Assembly (NCBI RefSeq): GCF_029193885.1 | Contig: NZ_JARFVB010000001.1 | Span: 310,001 to 374,000 of the forward strand | Length of the DNA: 64,000 nt | DNA from: Flagellimonas yonaguniensis | Lineage (GTDB): Bacteria; Bacteroidota; Bacteroidia; Flavobacteriales; Flavobacteriaceae | Direction: 5' to 3' | The notes under the pieces: model-generated | Seen by the model: the letters and a program-made list of their open reading frames with translations, nothing else | The model's database searches: none | What the model was told of the DNA's origin: nothing | Translations under genes and position numbers: made by a program | Shown: positions 1 to 9,269 of the stretch, one piece after another | Position numbering within the stretch: position 1 is the first letter of the stretch | Layout of the letters: each line of letters begins with the position of its first letter

Positions 1-1461
1 TTCGTCCGTAGTGAAGCTTGTCCTTTTAAAGAAATCCACAAAATTGTCGGACTTGCTCATCTTCTCCTCCATCCGTTTTAGGCGCTCTTCTTTGGCCAAA
101 CCTATATCATGGCCCTTTGGCGTCAATCGCAAATCGGCATTATCCTGTCTTAGCAAAGTCCTATATTCCGCCCTGGAGGTAAACATACGATAAGGCTCCT
201 CTGTGCCTTTTGTGATCAAATCATCGACTAAAACGCCAATATAAGCCTCATCTCTTTTGAGAATAAACGGGTCTTTACCATTGATTTTTAAGTGGGCATT
301 TATGCCTGCCATCAAACCTTGTGAAGCTGCTTCTTCATACCCGGTGGTCCCATTGATTTGACCTGCGAAATACAGGTTGCTTACCAACTTGGTTTCAAGT
401 GTGTGCTTTAATTGCGTTGGTGGAAAGTAGTCATATTCGATGGCATAACCAGGTCTAAAGAACTTCACGTGTTCAAACCCTTTTACGGATTTCAATGCTT
501 TATATTGAACATCCTCGGGCAATGATGTGGAGAAACCATTCACATATACCTCAACCGTATTCCACCCTTCTGGTTCCACAAATATTTGGTGCGAATCCTT
601 GTCCGCAAAACGATTGATTTTATCCTCAATCGACGGACAATATCTCGGACCAATACTCTGAATCCTGCCATTGAACATAGGGGAACGATCGAAGCCTTCT
701 CGAAGTAAATCGTGCACCAATTTACTGGTATGCGTCATATAACAATCACGCTGAGTTTGTAGAATTGGGGTGTTCAAATAAGAGAATTTCTCGGGTTGGT
801 CATCCCCTGGTTGTGGAATCATTTTGGAATAATCCAAAGACCTTCCATCAACCCTTGGCGGAGTTCCTGTTTTCATTCTGCCACTGTCAAAGCCCAATTC
901 AACAAGCTGCTCGGTTATTCCAGTTGCGGCTTTTTCTCCCGCTCTTCCCCCTCCTAATTGTTTCTCTCCGATGTGAATCAAACCATTTAAAAAAGTGCCG
1001 TTTGTTAACACTACGGCTTTGGCTCTAATCTCTAATCCAAGGCTGGTTTTAACACCGACCACCCTATCTCCTTCAATCAACAAACCGTTGACCATTTCCT
1101 GATAGAAATCTGCATTTGGTGTGTTCTCCAAAGCCATCCGCCATTCCTCTGCAAAACGCATACGGTCGTTTTGTGCTCGTGGACTCCACATGGCGGGGCC
1201 TTTTGATTTATTGAGCATCTTAAACTGAATAGCGGACTTATCCGTAACGATTCCGCTGTAGCCCCCAAGCGCATCTATCTCTCGAACAATTTGCCCTTTG
1301 GCAATACCTCCCATTGCAGGGTTGCAAGACATCTGCCCGATAGTTTGAAGGTTCATTGTGACCAATAAAGTGCTTGATCCCATGTTGGCAGCAGCAGCAG
1401 TTGCTTCAGCTCCAGCATGACCTCCCCCTACAACAATAACATCATATTCCTTTTCAAACAT
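1..1461 (-). CDS. mnmG: MnmG (GidA), tRNA uridine-34 carboxymethylaminomethyl modification enzyme, C-terminus cut by window edge
   Basis: FAD-dependent subunit of the MnmE-MnmG complex that installs the cmnm5 group on U34 of certain tRNAs. The minus-strand reading starts [20 protein letters not shown], with the dinucleotide-binding GxGxxG-type glycine cluster at residues 11-16, and continues through the family signatures [11 protein letters not shown] (about residues 48-58) and [12 protein letters not shown] (about residue 370). 487 codons are present of the roughly 620 usual for the family; the C-terminal domain lies left of base 1. The ATG at 1461 lies 2 bp after the ybeY stop, so it is the last visible gene of a DUF4175-ybeY-mnmG transcription unit. 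Identification is firm; only the missing C-terminus is unseen. Confidence 0.96.
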   Translation of the reverse strand, partial: MFEKEYDVIVVGGGHAGAEATAAAANMGSSTLLVTMNLQTIGQMSCNPAMGGIAKGQIVREIDALGGYSGIVTDKSAIQFKMLNKSKGPAMWSPRAQNDRMRFAEEWRMALENTPNADFYQEMVNGLLIEGDRVVGVKTSLGLEIRAKAVVLTNGTFLNGLIHIGEKQLGGGRAGEKAATGITEQLVELGFDSGRMKTGTPPRVDGRSLDYSKMIPQPGDDQPEKFSYLNTPILQTQRDCYMTHTSKLVHDLLREGFDRSPMFNGRIQSIGPRYCPSIEDKINRFADKDSHQIFVEPEGWNTVEVYVNGFSTSLPEDVQYKALKSVKGFEHVKFFRPGYAIEYDYFPPTQLKHTLETKLVSNLYFAGQINGTTGYEEAASQGLMAGINAHLKINGKDPFILKRDEAYIGVLVDDLITKGTEEPYRMFTSRAEYRTLLRQDNADLRLTPKGHDIGLAKEERLKRMEEKMSKSDNFVDFFKRTSFTTDE

Positions 1462-1463
1462 AT

Positions 1464-1883
1464 CTATAGTTCCACGTGGAACATTTTAATCTTTTCTTCT
1501 TCTTTTTCCCGCATCAATTTAGCTTCCTCTACACCTTTATCCCCATATCCTGCGAGATGTAATAGGCCATGACTCATTACTCGACGGAGTTCATTTAAGA
1601 TGTCAACTTTAAACTCCTTGGCATTCTCTTTGACCCGGTCAGTGGATATAAAAATATCCCCTGAAATGGTTTTCCCGTCCGTATAATCGAAAGTGATAAT
1701 GTCGGTGAAAGTATCGTGATCTAAATACTCCTGGTTGAGCTGCAACAAATATTCATCCGTGCAAAAAATGTAGTCAATTTGACCCGCTACAAATCCTTCA
1801 GATTCTATAATCCTAGCTATCCAATCGACATACTCGGATTTGTTATTAATCAACAAGTCGCTTTTAAAATGAAAATCAATCAT
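1464..1883 (-). CDS. ybeY: YbeY, single-strand endoribonuclease / 16S rRNA maturation factor
   Basis: 139 residues, close to the usual length. YbeY is a metal-dependent RNase used in 16S rRNA 3'-end processing and late 70S ribosome quality control. The metal motif reads [18 protein letters not shown]: two histidines of the H-x3-H-x5-H signature are present, but the third position is Asp. From memory, members of this phylum commonly carry GYxDK here, so this is probably a lineage variant rather than a loss of function. The 3' end of the upstream DUF4175 gene overlaps its start by 8 bp and mnmG starts 2 bp downstream, indicating translational coupling in one operon. Confidence 0.94.
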   Translation of the reverse strand: MIDFHFKSDLLINNKSEYVDWIARIIESEGFVAGQIDYIFCTDEYLLQLNQEYLDHDTFTDIITFDYTDGKTISGDIFISTDRVKENAKEFKVDILNELRRVMSHGLLHLAGYGDKGVEEAKLMREKEEEKIKMFHVEL

Positions 1884-4800
1884 TGTCGAAATAAACCTTT
1901 ACCTTCTTTTCAAAATTTTGCCGCAAAGGTAATGCTTGTCTATTTAATATTTCAATGCTATTCCGGTAATCTTGAAGTAGTTCGGGTTTAGTGGTGATTG
2001 GATTCGAATACTGATTCTGATTTGTGTTACTTTCACGCTCTTTCTTTTCTCCTTGTTCCATAGAGGCGTTTTCTAGTTTCATCAACTGGTGCTGAATGCT
2101 GTTTGCCTTATTTCGAGTACGTTCTGTTATACCATTTTCCAACAATTCATTCTCGAAATCCTCCATTTGCTGAATCAACTTTTTAGCGAGATTCTTATCG
2201 GATTCCCGCATCATATCTTCCAACTGCTTTTCTAAATTCTCTCGTAGAAACTGCTGCTCCTTATAAATTTCATACACTTCATTCAGGTCCATCTCACCTA
2301 GCCCATTTCCGTTGGATTGACCTCCATCGCCTTGTCCAGAACCTTGCTGACCATTCTCTCCCTTTTCTCCTTCTTCACCATTATCGCCTTGGCCTTGATT
2401 TCCTTTCCGGCCTTCTTGCTGACCGCCTTCATTCTCTCCATTTTGCTCTCCTTGTCCTTCTGATGGTTTGCCTTGCTGACCTGACCCATTCATTTTTTCC
2501 TGTATGCTCTGTTGACCTTTGATAATGTCCGGCAGCTGAAAATCTTGACCTTTGCCTCCACTACCTTGACCAGGGCTCATATTCTGCTGCATGTTGTCCA
2601 AAATATTTGCCAAGAAATCCGCAAGTGAATTGGTGGCATTAATAACATACTGCTGGTACGAGGCTCCTTGATAAATTTGATTCTCAGCAATGCTTTCAAG
2701 AGACTTATCAATATTATAATACACCTCCGTGATTTGTTTGTTGACAAATTCAGACAACTCAGCTCTTCTTAATGAAAGTGCAAAAAGACTATCATCGACG
2801 TGTTCAAATAAACTTCTGAGATTTTGTTGGTCCTTAACAGTTCTGGAGAATTGAGAAATGTCTACATCGGCACTTTGTATATTATCAAAAAGATTTTCTT
2901 GTTTAAAAGAAAAGGTTAGCAAATTATCTAAAATCTGTCGTAGCATTTCGGCATCTTCAGCATCACTTTCACCGCCACCCATGGAACCTGATTTCATGGA
3001 CTGACTCATTTCTTTCATCTTTTGAGCTGCGGATTTTTGCTTCTTAGAGGCATTGTTTCCTGCTTGTTGTTTCTCCTCGGATTGCGAAGACTCCTCCATA
3101 CCTTGATGCTTATTGATTTCCTCAAGGGCTTCCTGCTGATCTTGTTTTACCGCATCGGTTTTCTTTTTATCAGTATCTAATGCAATCGGCTTACGAAGCT
3201 CTTCATTATCTTTTTCCAACTCCCGTATCTCTTTTTCCAAGTCGTTAAACTCCTCGTTTAACTTTTGTTGTTCCTTATCACTGAAATCCTTACCCAATTT
3301 TAATTCTGATAATATTTCTTGCTTCTTTGCCAACTCGGTTAGTTCTTTCGAAATATGCGACGCCTTCTCTGTGACATAGTACCGTTTTGTCAACTCTAAA
3401 ATCTGCTCCAGGTTGCGTGTGTTTTTCCCTTGGTTTTTACCCAGCTCCTCCAAACGTCTTTGCAGTTCCTCTTTATCGATTTTTTCCGCAATCTTATTAA
3501 GCTCTTCAAGCAACTTGGCATTCTTCTTGGCCTCAGCCTCTTGACGCTCCAAACGCTCTTGTAGCATCTTCTTCATTTCGGTATCATCAGTATTTTTATC
3601 AATACTTTTATTCAAATCCTGACTGAACTTCTGCATCAACTCTTCTTGCATTTGCTGTTGCTGCAAAAAGTTTTTGATCTGGCTCTTATCCTCAAAACTC
3701 AGTGACTTTTCTTCTTTGTGAAGCTTATTTATCTCTGATAGTTTTTCCTCCTGCTCCTTAAAATTCTGCAAAGACTCCCCCATTTTGTTCAAAGTAGAAT
3801 TTTGAAATTGTAACTCTTTGCTATTCAACTCATTATCATTATAAAGGGCAGCATTAAAAACAGTGCTTTTGGTTACTTTTCCTCCTCTAACACCATCATT
3901 ATCAACCACTTCGAAAAACAATTTATAACGCTTTCCGGCCTCCAGTGCTAAGCCTGAAGGAAACGTATAATAAAATTGATAAACATTGGTGTTTGGTCGT
4001 TCGAGGGATATCCGTTGTACATTGGTCAGGTCATCAGAAGGATAACATACCAACCTGATCTCTTGTAAACCATAATCATCTGCCGCTTGACCCGAATAAT
4101 AGGATTGATTGGGGTTCAAGGAATCCAAAACCTGATCTACTTGAACAGTGGCCTTCGCATCCTTGATGACATTAAGCCGGTACGCTAATTTTTCAAAATC
4201 TTGAACCTTACTATTCGATGTGCTCAACTCGTAATCAAAATCATTGAACAGTCTTTTGGAATTGGAAAATAGATTATTGTCCTTATGAAAGGAAAGCGTT
4301 GTATCAGCTGTAATCATTCTGATATTTTCAACGTAGTCCCCTTGAATCTTCCAAGTAACTTTGGTTCCCTCCGGAACCTCGGCGTTGCCTGTTCCGGTAA
4401 TGGCTTCTGACATTAGATTTAGGTACTTGGGGTATTCCAGTTCCAAAACAAAATCCACTAAGGTCGGTGTTCTATAACTACTGATGGTATAACTTCTAGA
4501 ATCCCATCCATTAGCAGATAAATAAAAACTAGTTTCCTGAACAGGTGGTTGAAAGGTATATTCATAAAAAGATCCACGATTCTTCATTAAAAGTGCTTCC
4601 CCTTTCACAACAATTTCAACATTATCCGGTCGAATATCACCAACGGTCTTTACCTGAATGGTCAAGGCCTCATTGTCCATTACCTCAAGTTCTGTATTCA
4701 AAACTTGAAACGTAAATGGAGCAGGTCTTTCATAAGCCATATCGTAATGTATAACCCTTTGGTGCGAATTAAAAAAGGAAACGATATCCCCGGCAATCCA

Positions 4801-5298
4801 GATAAAGCCAAAAAGTAATACTGGTATAATGATGTACCTCGCATAGGAATAGCTTTCCTTGAAATTCACAGCTTCCGCAAAAGGAACTGGTCCTAAATTC
4901 GCAGCACGTTGTTCAATACTGGCCAGTAATAAGTCAGACTTTTGGGTGTTCTCGGAAAGTTCCAACAAATTCAACAATTTGTCATCTACATTGGGAAAAT
5001 GTTTTCCAATCAATTTAGAAGCAGCTTTGTTGTCAATCCCCTTTCGCATATTGGACAAATACATCAGTGGTACAAGTACGTATCGATACAACAGATATGC
5101 CTCCACAACAATAAAAAGAATAAACAACGTCAATCGCCAAGAATTGTCAAGCCATAACACATACTCAAAAGAGGTAATGGCAATCCAAAAAAGGGTGCCT
5201 ATAGTTAAGAACAAGAAAATTCCTTTTATCAACTGTTTGGTATAAAACCGCTTGATAAACCCTTCTAGTTTGACCAATATATCCTGATATGCGCTCAA
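1876..5298 (-). CDS. DUF4175 family large membrane-anchored coiled-coil protein
   Basis: 1140 residues. Two hydrophobic segments near residues 20-75 and a third near 153-175 anchor it in the inner membrane; the middle (about 180-500) looks like beta-rich extracytoplasmic sequence. A long charged Glu/Lys/Gln coiled coil covers about 520-760, and a low-complexity Gly/Gln/Asn/Glu-rich stretch lies near 930-1010 before a final helical segment. This architecture matches the Bacteroidota DUF4175 family, whose function is unknown to me. First gene of an operon with ybeY (8-bp overlap) and mnmG, a context I recall as conserved in flavobacteria. The gene is divergent from gltX across 165 bp. The Gln/Gly-rich stretch produces a spurious antisense-type open frame around 2300-2490. 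Confidence 0.85.
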   Translation of the reverse strand: MSAYQDILVKLEGFIKRFYTKQLIKGIFLFLTIGTLFWIAITSFEYVLWLDNSWRLTLFILFIVVEAYLLYRYVLVPLMYLSNMRKGIDNKAASKLIGKHFPNVDDKLLNLLELSENTQKSDLLLASIEQRAANLGPVPFAEAVNFKESYSYARYIIIPVLLFGFIWIAGDIVSFFNSHQRVIHYDMAYERPAPFTFQVLNTELEVMDNEALTIQVKTVGDIRPDNVEIVVKGEALLMKNRGSFYEYTFQPPVQETSFYLSANGWDSRSYTISSYRTPTLVDFVLELEYPKYLNLMSEAITGTGNAEVPEGTKVTWKIQGDYVENIRMITADTTLSFHKDNNLFSNSKRLFNDFDYELSTSNSKVQDFEKLAYRLNVIKDAKATVQVDQVLDSLNPNQSYYSGQAADDYGLQEIRLVCYPSDDLTNVQRISLERPNTNVYQFYYTFPSGLALEAGKRYKLFFEVVDNDGVRGGKVTKSTVFNAALYNDNELNSKELQFQNSTLNKMGESLQNFKEQEEKLSEINKLHKEEKSLSFEDKSQIKNFLQQQQMQEELMQKFSQDLNKSIDKNTDDTEMKKMLQERLERQEAEAKKNAKLLEELNKIAEKIDKEELQRRLEELGKNQGKNTRNLEQILELTKRYYVTEKASHISKELTELAKKQEILSELKLGKDFSDKEQQKLNEEFNDLEKEIRELEKDNEELRKPIALDTDKKKTDAVKQDQQEALEEINKHQGMEESSQSEEKQQAGNNASKKQKSAAQKMKEMSQSMKSGSMGGGESDAEDAEMLRQILDNLLTFSFKQENLFDNIQSADVDISQFSRTVKDQQNLRSLFEHVDDSLFALSLRRAELSEFVNKQITEVYYNIDKSLESIAENQIYQGASYQQYVINATNSLADFLANILDNMQQNMSPGQGSGGKGQDFQLPDIIKGQQSIQEKMNGSGQQGKPSEGQGEQNGENEGGQQEGRKGNQGQGDNGEEGEKGENGQQGSGQGDGGQSNGNGLGEMDLNEVYEIYKEQQFLRENLEKQLEDMMRESDKNLAKKLIQQMEDFENELLENGITERTRNKANSIQHQLMKLENASMEQGEKKERESNTNQNQYSNPITTKPELLQDYRNSIEILNRQALPLRQNFEKKVKVYFDND

Positions 5299-5435
5299 AA
5301 TCCTCTATTGTTATTACCAAAATACCCGATCCAAGGGAAATGGGCGGAAAAATTTTGTTAAACCTTAATCATTACAATCCTAAAAATCAATCAAAAGACA
5401 GTCAACAAACGCTTTCCAATTCATTGGCAGCACTG

Positions 5436-5443
5436 TATCTTTG
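5436..5443 (+). promoter_or_regulatory. Putative gltX promoter -7 box
   Basis: TATCTTTG matches the Bacteroidota -7 consensus TAnnTTTG and ends 20 nt before the gltX ATG. No convincing -33 TTG element is placed at ideal spacing. Confidence 0.6.
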
Positions 5444-5463
5444 CGAACTAATTCATCATTGTT

Positions 5464-6960
5464 ATGAGTCAAAAAGTACGAGTTCGATTTGCACCAAGCC
5501 CAACGGGACCCCTACATATTGGAGGCCTTCGTACCGCTTTGTTCAACTATTTGTTTGCCAAAAAAAATGATGGCGATTTTGTACTTCGTATCGAGGATAC
5601 CGACCAAAACCGCTTTGTTGAAGGGGCTGAGGAATATATCATCGAAGCATTGAACTGGTGCGGGATTCCTTTTGATGAAGGGCCTGGAAAAGAAGGCGCC
5701 TTTGGTCCGTATAGACAAAGCGAACGTAAACAACTATACAAATCATATGCCTTGGACCTTATTGAAAAAGGTATGGCCTATTACGCTTTTGATACCGCAG
5801 AGGCTTTGGACCAGCATAGAAAAGACCACGAGGCAAAAGGGAAAACCTTTATATATAATTGGCACAATCGCTTAAAACTGGCCAACTCACTTTCCCTTTC
5901 CGCCGAGGAGGTTAAAAATAAAATAGCCGCCGGGGAGGATTATGTGATTCGATTTAAGTCTCCTGAAAACGAAGAGTTATTGCTCAACGATATCATCCGT
6001 GGCGAAATAAAAATAGATACCAACATTCTTGATGATAAAGTATTGTTCAAAAGTGATGGTATGCCCACCTATCATTTGGCCAATATTGTTGATGACCACC
6101 TAATGCAGATTACCCATGTCATCCGAGGCGAGGAATGGTTACCTTCCTTAGCGCTGCACACTTTATTGTATAATGCTTTTGGTTGGGATGCTCCAGAATT
6201 TGCTCACTTACCCTTGATCATGAAACCTGTGGGAAAAGGAAAATTGAGCAAACGTGATGGCGATAAAGGTGGGTTCCCCGTTTTTCCACTCACGTGGAAC
6301 CAGTCCGAAGGTTATCGGGAAGCTGGGTTTTTCCCAGAGGCCGTGGTCAATTTTTTAGCATTGTTGGGGTGGAACCCTGGCACAGAGCAAGAAATCTTTA
6401 GCTTGGAAGAATTGGTCAACACCTTTACTTTGGAGCGTGTCAACAAATCAGGTGCACGCTTCGACCCCGAAAAAAACAATTGGTACAATCAACAATGGCT
6501 GCAAATAAAAACAGATGATGAGCTTACTGAACTGTTTGCCGCTGAACTTATTGCAAAAGGAATTTCCGCAGAGCCGAGCTATATCAAGCAAGTAGTCTCT
6601 TCCATAAAGGAACGCGCAACTTTTGTGAAAGATTTCTGGGAACTTTCTGATTACTTCTTTCAAGCTCCTACCTCGTACAATGAAAAGGCGGTCAAAAAAC
6701 AATGGAAAGAGGGCACACCAGAAATTATGGAAGGTGTTGCAACCGTATTAGAATCCGTTCAAGATTTTGAATCATCAAAAATTGAAGAAATGGTAAAAGC
6801 CTGGATTGCAAATAAAGAGCTTTCCTTTGGAAAAGTTATGCCGCCGTTGCGTTTAGTAATTGTTGGCGATATGAAAGGACCACACTTGTTCGATATTATG
6901 GCCCTAATTGGTAAAGAGGAAAGTATCAACCGTATTAAAACGGCTATTGCCCAGCTTTAG
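5464..6960 (+). CDS. gltX: Glutamyl-tRNA synthetase (class Ic)
   Basis: 498 residues, normal length. Charges tRNA-Glu with glutamate in the cytoplasm. The N-terminal HIGH region reads RFAPSPTGPLHIGGLRTALF (about residues 8-27) and the KMSKS-type loop is GKLSKRDGD near residue 260, which identifies the glutamyl/non-discriminating branch; DTDQNRFVEGAEEYI follows the family pattern. The start is the ATG giving MSQKVRVRFAPSPTG, the expected distance before the HIGH motif. A longer overlapping frame beginning at 5289 is out of frame and is a shadow. Transcribed divergently from DUF4175 and followed after 92 bp by the SPFH gene. Confidence 0.97.
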   Translation: MSQKVRVRFAPSPTGPLHIGGLRTALFNYLFAKKNDGDFVLRIEDTDQNRFVEGAEEYIIEALNWCGIPFDEGPGKEGAFGPYRQSERKQLYKSYALDLIEKGMAYYAFDTAEALDQHRKDHEAKGKTFIYNWHNRLKLANSLSLSAEEVKNKIAAGEDYVIRFKSPENEELLLNDIIRGEIKIDTNILDDKVLFKSDGMPTYHLANIVDDHLMQITHVIRGEEWLPSLALHTLLYNAFGWDAPEFAHLPLIMKPVGKGKLSKRDGDKGGFPVFPLTWNQSEGYREAGFFPEAVVNFLALLGWNPGTEQEIFSLEELVNTFTLERVNKSGARFDPEKNNWYNQQWLQIKTDDELTELFAAELIAKGISAEPSYIKQVVSSIKERATFVKDFWELSDYFFQAPTSYNEKAVKKQWKEGTPEIMEGVATVLESVQDFESSKIEEMVKAWIANKELSFGKVMPPLRLVIVGDMKGPHLFDIMALIGKEESINRIKTAIAQL

Positions 6961-7052
6961 AAATTGATGGATGTGTAACATTATTTGACGAATGGTTACT
7001 AATACATTGGTCAAGTTTCGTAATTTCCATTTCTAACATAAAATCTATAACT

Positions 7053-7988
7053 ATGGGCAACTATCTTTTTATACCTATTGCGTTTGTAGCGCTTATCGTT
7101 CTTTTCAAGTTTTTCTTTATCGTAAAACAACAGACGGCCGTCATCATTGAGCGCTTTGGTAGATTCCAGAGTATCCGTAACTCGGGGCTACAAATGAAGA
7201 TCCCTATTGTAGACCGTATTGCTGGTCGACTGAGTTTAAAAATCCAACAATTGGATGTCATTGTTGAGACCAAAACCTTGGATGACGTATTTGTGAAGTT
7301 GAAAGTTTCCGTACAGTATGTGGTAATACGGGAAAAAGTATATGAAGCATTCTACAAATTGGAATACCCTCACGATCAAATCACTTCTTACGTTTTTGAT
7401 GTGGTACGTGCCGAAGTGCCAAAAATGAAACTGGATGACGTTTTCGTCAAAAAAGATGATATCGCCATTGCGGTTAAAACAGAATTGCAAGATGCCATGT
7501 TGGATTATGGTTATGACATCATCAAAACTTTGGTAACGGATATTGATCCCGATGCACAAGTAAAAGCTGCGATGAACCGCATCAATGCTTCGGAACGTGA
7601 AAAAATAGCCGCACAATTTGAAGGTGACGCACAACGAATCCTGATCGTTGAAAAAGCTAAAGCAGAGGCAGAAAGCAAAAGATTACAAGGACAGGGTATA
7701 GCAGATCAGCGAAGGGAAATTGCCCGTGGTTTGGAAGAGTCCGTAGAAGTACTGAACAAAGTGGGAATCAATTCCCAAGAAGCATCAGCTTTGATCGTGG
7801 TCACCCAACACTACGACACACTGCAAGCCATTGGGGAAGAAACAGATACCAACTTGATCCTATTGCCCAATTCGCCACAAGCAGGCAGCGATATGCTGAA
7901 CAATATGGTGGCCTCCTTTACCGCCAGTAACCAAATTGGTGAGGCCATGAAACGTAAACAGAACGAGAAAGGTTCTGCTGACTCTTAA
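7053..7988 (+). CDS. SPFH/band-7 (prohibitin/stomatin-like) membrane protein
   Basis: 311 residues. One N-terminal transmembrane segment (about residues 5-25) is followed by the band-7 domain with the typical QQTAVIIERFGRF and KIPIVDRI segments, then a heptad-rich Ala/Glu/Lys helix (about 190-235) of the kind that oligomerises SPFH proteins. Such proteins form membrane microdomain scaffolds and often regulate proteases; its specific partner cannot be told from here, and no NfeD-type partner gene is adjacent. A strong hairpin terminator follows 18 bp after the stop, so it is probably transcribed alone or as the end of a gltX read-through. Confidence 0.9.
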   Translation: MGNYLFIPIAFVALIVLFKFFFIVKQQTAVIIERFGRFQSIRNSGLQMKIPIVDRIAGRLSLKIQQLDVIVETKTLDDVFVKLKVSVQYVVIREKVYEAFYKLEYPHDQITSYVFDVVRAEVPKMKLDDVFVKKDDIAIAVKTELQDAMLDYGYDIIKTLVTDIDPDAQVKAAMNRINASEREKIAAQFEGDAQRILIVEKAKAEAESKRLQGQGIADQRREIARGLEESVEVLNKVGINSQEASALIVVTQHYDTLQAIGEETDTNLILLPNSPQAGSDMLNNMVASFTASNQIGEAMKRKQNEKGSADS

Positions 7989-8006
7989 GACTACTATCCA
8001 TAAGAG

Positions 8007-8036
8007 AAAAAGGCTCCCGAAAAGGAGCCTTTTTGT
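8007..8036. terminator. Strong intrinsic terminator after the SPFH gene, probably bidirectional
   Basis: AAAAAGGCTCC and GGAGCCTTTTT form a GC-rich stem with a short loop; A-tract and T-tract flank it symmetrically, so it can serve the plus-strand SPFH gene and the minus-strand cluster ending at 8059. Confidence 0.9.
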
Positions 8037-8058
8037 TTTAGTATGAGGACTAAAGCTT

Positions 8059-8271
8059 CTAGAGTTTGTTCAATAGCTTCTTAGCAATCAAGGAGATGGC
8101 TACTTTTTGAATCAAGGGCGCCAATCCGCCAAGAATATTGGTGGGGTATAACTCCTTTTTGGTATTCTGAATCGCCAACTTAACCTTTTCCTCCTCAATC
8201 TGTCGCTGCAGCTTTAATATTTTAAGGTTGTCATCAATTTCTTCAAAAGATGTGTATTGTGTCTGAATCAT
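8059..8271 (-). CDS. Small DUF6327-like protein
   Basis: 70 residues: [20 protein letters not shown], then a charged helix and a weakly hydrophobic Ala/Ile/Leu tail ([20 protein letters not shown]). It resembles the small DUF6327 proteins that in flavobacteria follow YtxH and holin-like genes. Its start overlaps the stop of the upstream gene by 4 bp, so the pair is translationally coupled. Function unknown; the context suggests an envelope or general stress cluster. Confidence 0.75.
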   Translation of the reverse strand: MIQTQYTSFEEIDDNLKILKLQRQIEEEKVKLAIQNTKKELYPTNILGGLAPLIQKVAISLIAKKLLNKL

Positions 8272-8618
8272 AATTCATCAAAATAAAAATTAGAGAACTT
8301 TTTCAAGAGTGGCTTTTCGATTTTTCTTCTCATCAAGTAAAGGACAATACCAACCAGTACATAAAATCCACCTACGATTAAAAATCCTTGTGCCGTGCTG
8401 TCCAGCATAGTGCCGAACCAAAAGGCTACACTCAACGAAAGAAACAGTAGGGCCATGGAAACCACCCCCGCTATGAGGAGTACTTTGGTGGCCATGGTTA
8501 TTCCCTTCATCATAGACCTGAAACTTTGAAGTCTGTAAAAGTCCAAGCTGATCTTAACGTAGGACTTAACACCATCTTCTACATGGTCTATCTGTTCTTT
8601 GATTTCTTCGAATGCCAT
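8268..8618 (-). CDS. Phage-holin-superfamily (Actinobacterial Holin-X/YqjE-like) membrane protein
   Basis: 116 residues with two adjacent hydrophobic helices (about 42-65 and 72-93) separated by a short turn with FGTMLDS, and charged ends. This is the two-helix pattern of the holin-like/YqjE families, which despite the name are usually chromosomal stress-cluster membrane proteins, not phage lysis genes. It overlaps the downstream small gene by 4 bp and begins 3 bp after the YtxH stop. I infer a membrane-associated stress function; no phage genes are near. Confidence 0.78.
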   Translation of the reverse strand: MAFEEIKEQIDHVEDGVKSYVKISLDFYRLQSFRSMMKGITMATKVLLIAGVVSMALLFLSLSVAFWFGTMLDSTAQGFLIVGGFYVLVGIVLYLMRRKIEKPLLKKFSNFYFDEL

Positions 8619-8621
8619 ATA

Positions 8622-8951
8622 TTATTTCTGTAATTGGGCGTTCTTTTCTCTAAGATCTTCGAGTTTCTTTTCCAGTGCCACTAAAATATCATCGGCCTTG
8701 TAACTCATGTTGGATAGTGTATCCTCAAGCTTTTCCTCAAACTCCTCTTTTTTGGCATCAGCGCTTCTGGAAAATTCCTCTTTGGCTGTAATCAAACTTT
8801 TTGAAATATCGTCTTTTGCTTTTACAGCACTTTTCTTGATTTTTTTTCTTGTCTTTTTTCCTTTATCCGGTGCATAAAGAATACCTATTCCCGCTCCCAC
8901 AACAGCTCCAGTTAATAATGCGGTTAATACGTTTCCAGTGTTATTTGACAT
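8622..8951 (-). CDS. YtxH domain protein
   Basis: 109 residues. An N-terminal glycine-rich hydrophobic segment (VLTALLTGAVVGAGIGILYA, about 8-27) followed by PDKGKKTRKKI is the standard YtxH/gas-vesicle-like signature, then a long charged coiled coil. YtxH-like proteins are linked with general stress responses in several phyla. It is the first gene of the three-gene minus-strand cluster, with a likely promoter box at 9042-9049. Confidence 0.88.
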   Translation of the reverse strand: MSNNTGNVLTALLTGAVVGAGIGILYAPDKGKKTRKKIKKSAVKAKDDISKSLITAKEEFSRSADAKKEEFEEKLEDTLSNMSYKADDILVALEKKLEDLREKNAQLQK

Positions 8952-9269
8952 AATGTTGTAAATTTTAAATTAGACTTCAGTGAATTAATCAATCGGTCAG
9001 ATCTTACAAGTGAAGAATTGCCTGTCCCAATCGATTTACTTCAAAATTAAGATAGGTCAAGTACAATGATCGATGCAATTGCTCGAAACCTTGACGCTTT
9101 AGATAAATTTTGAGAAAAAATTGAAAATAAGCGCATTTGAGCGCATTTCAACAACGGATTTGGACAATCAATCTAGCCCAATTCATTTTTCGCACACAAG
9201 CATCCTAAAGAACCCTGTTTTCATAAGATTCTTCAATGACACAAACTATTAAAATAAGAAAATGTTATG
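8952..9269. other. 318-bp intergenic region upstream of the YtxH cluster
   Basis: No supported gene. It holds the probable cluster promoter (9042-9049) and an imperfect tandem decamer, GCGCATTTGA/GCGCATTTCA, at 9131-9150, which is upstream of the promoter relative to the minus-strand cluster and could be an activator site. The rest is AT-rich without clear structure. Confidence 0.6.
9042..9049 (-). promoter_or_regulatory. Putative promoter -7 box of the YtxH cluster
   Basis: On the minus strand this reads TAATTTTG, a full match to TAnnTTTG, about 90 nt before the YtxH start. No clear -33 box at ideal spacing. Confidence 0.5.

Noticed and set aside
2298..2489. A 63-codon frame rich in Lys inside the DUF4175 gene
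   Set aside because: It is the shifted reading of the Gly/Gln/Glu low-complexity stretch.
5289..5570. A 93-codon plus-strand frame overlapping the gltX start
   Set aside because: Out of frame with gltX, which has clear motifs and its own promoter; the overlapping sequence has no family resemblance.
8268..8618. Phage lysis function of the holin-like protein
   Set aside because: No endolysin, spanin or other phage gene nearby; the neighbours YtxH and the DUF6327-like gene point to a chromosomal stress cluster.
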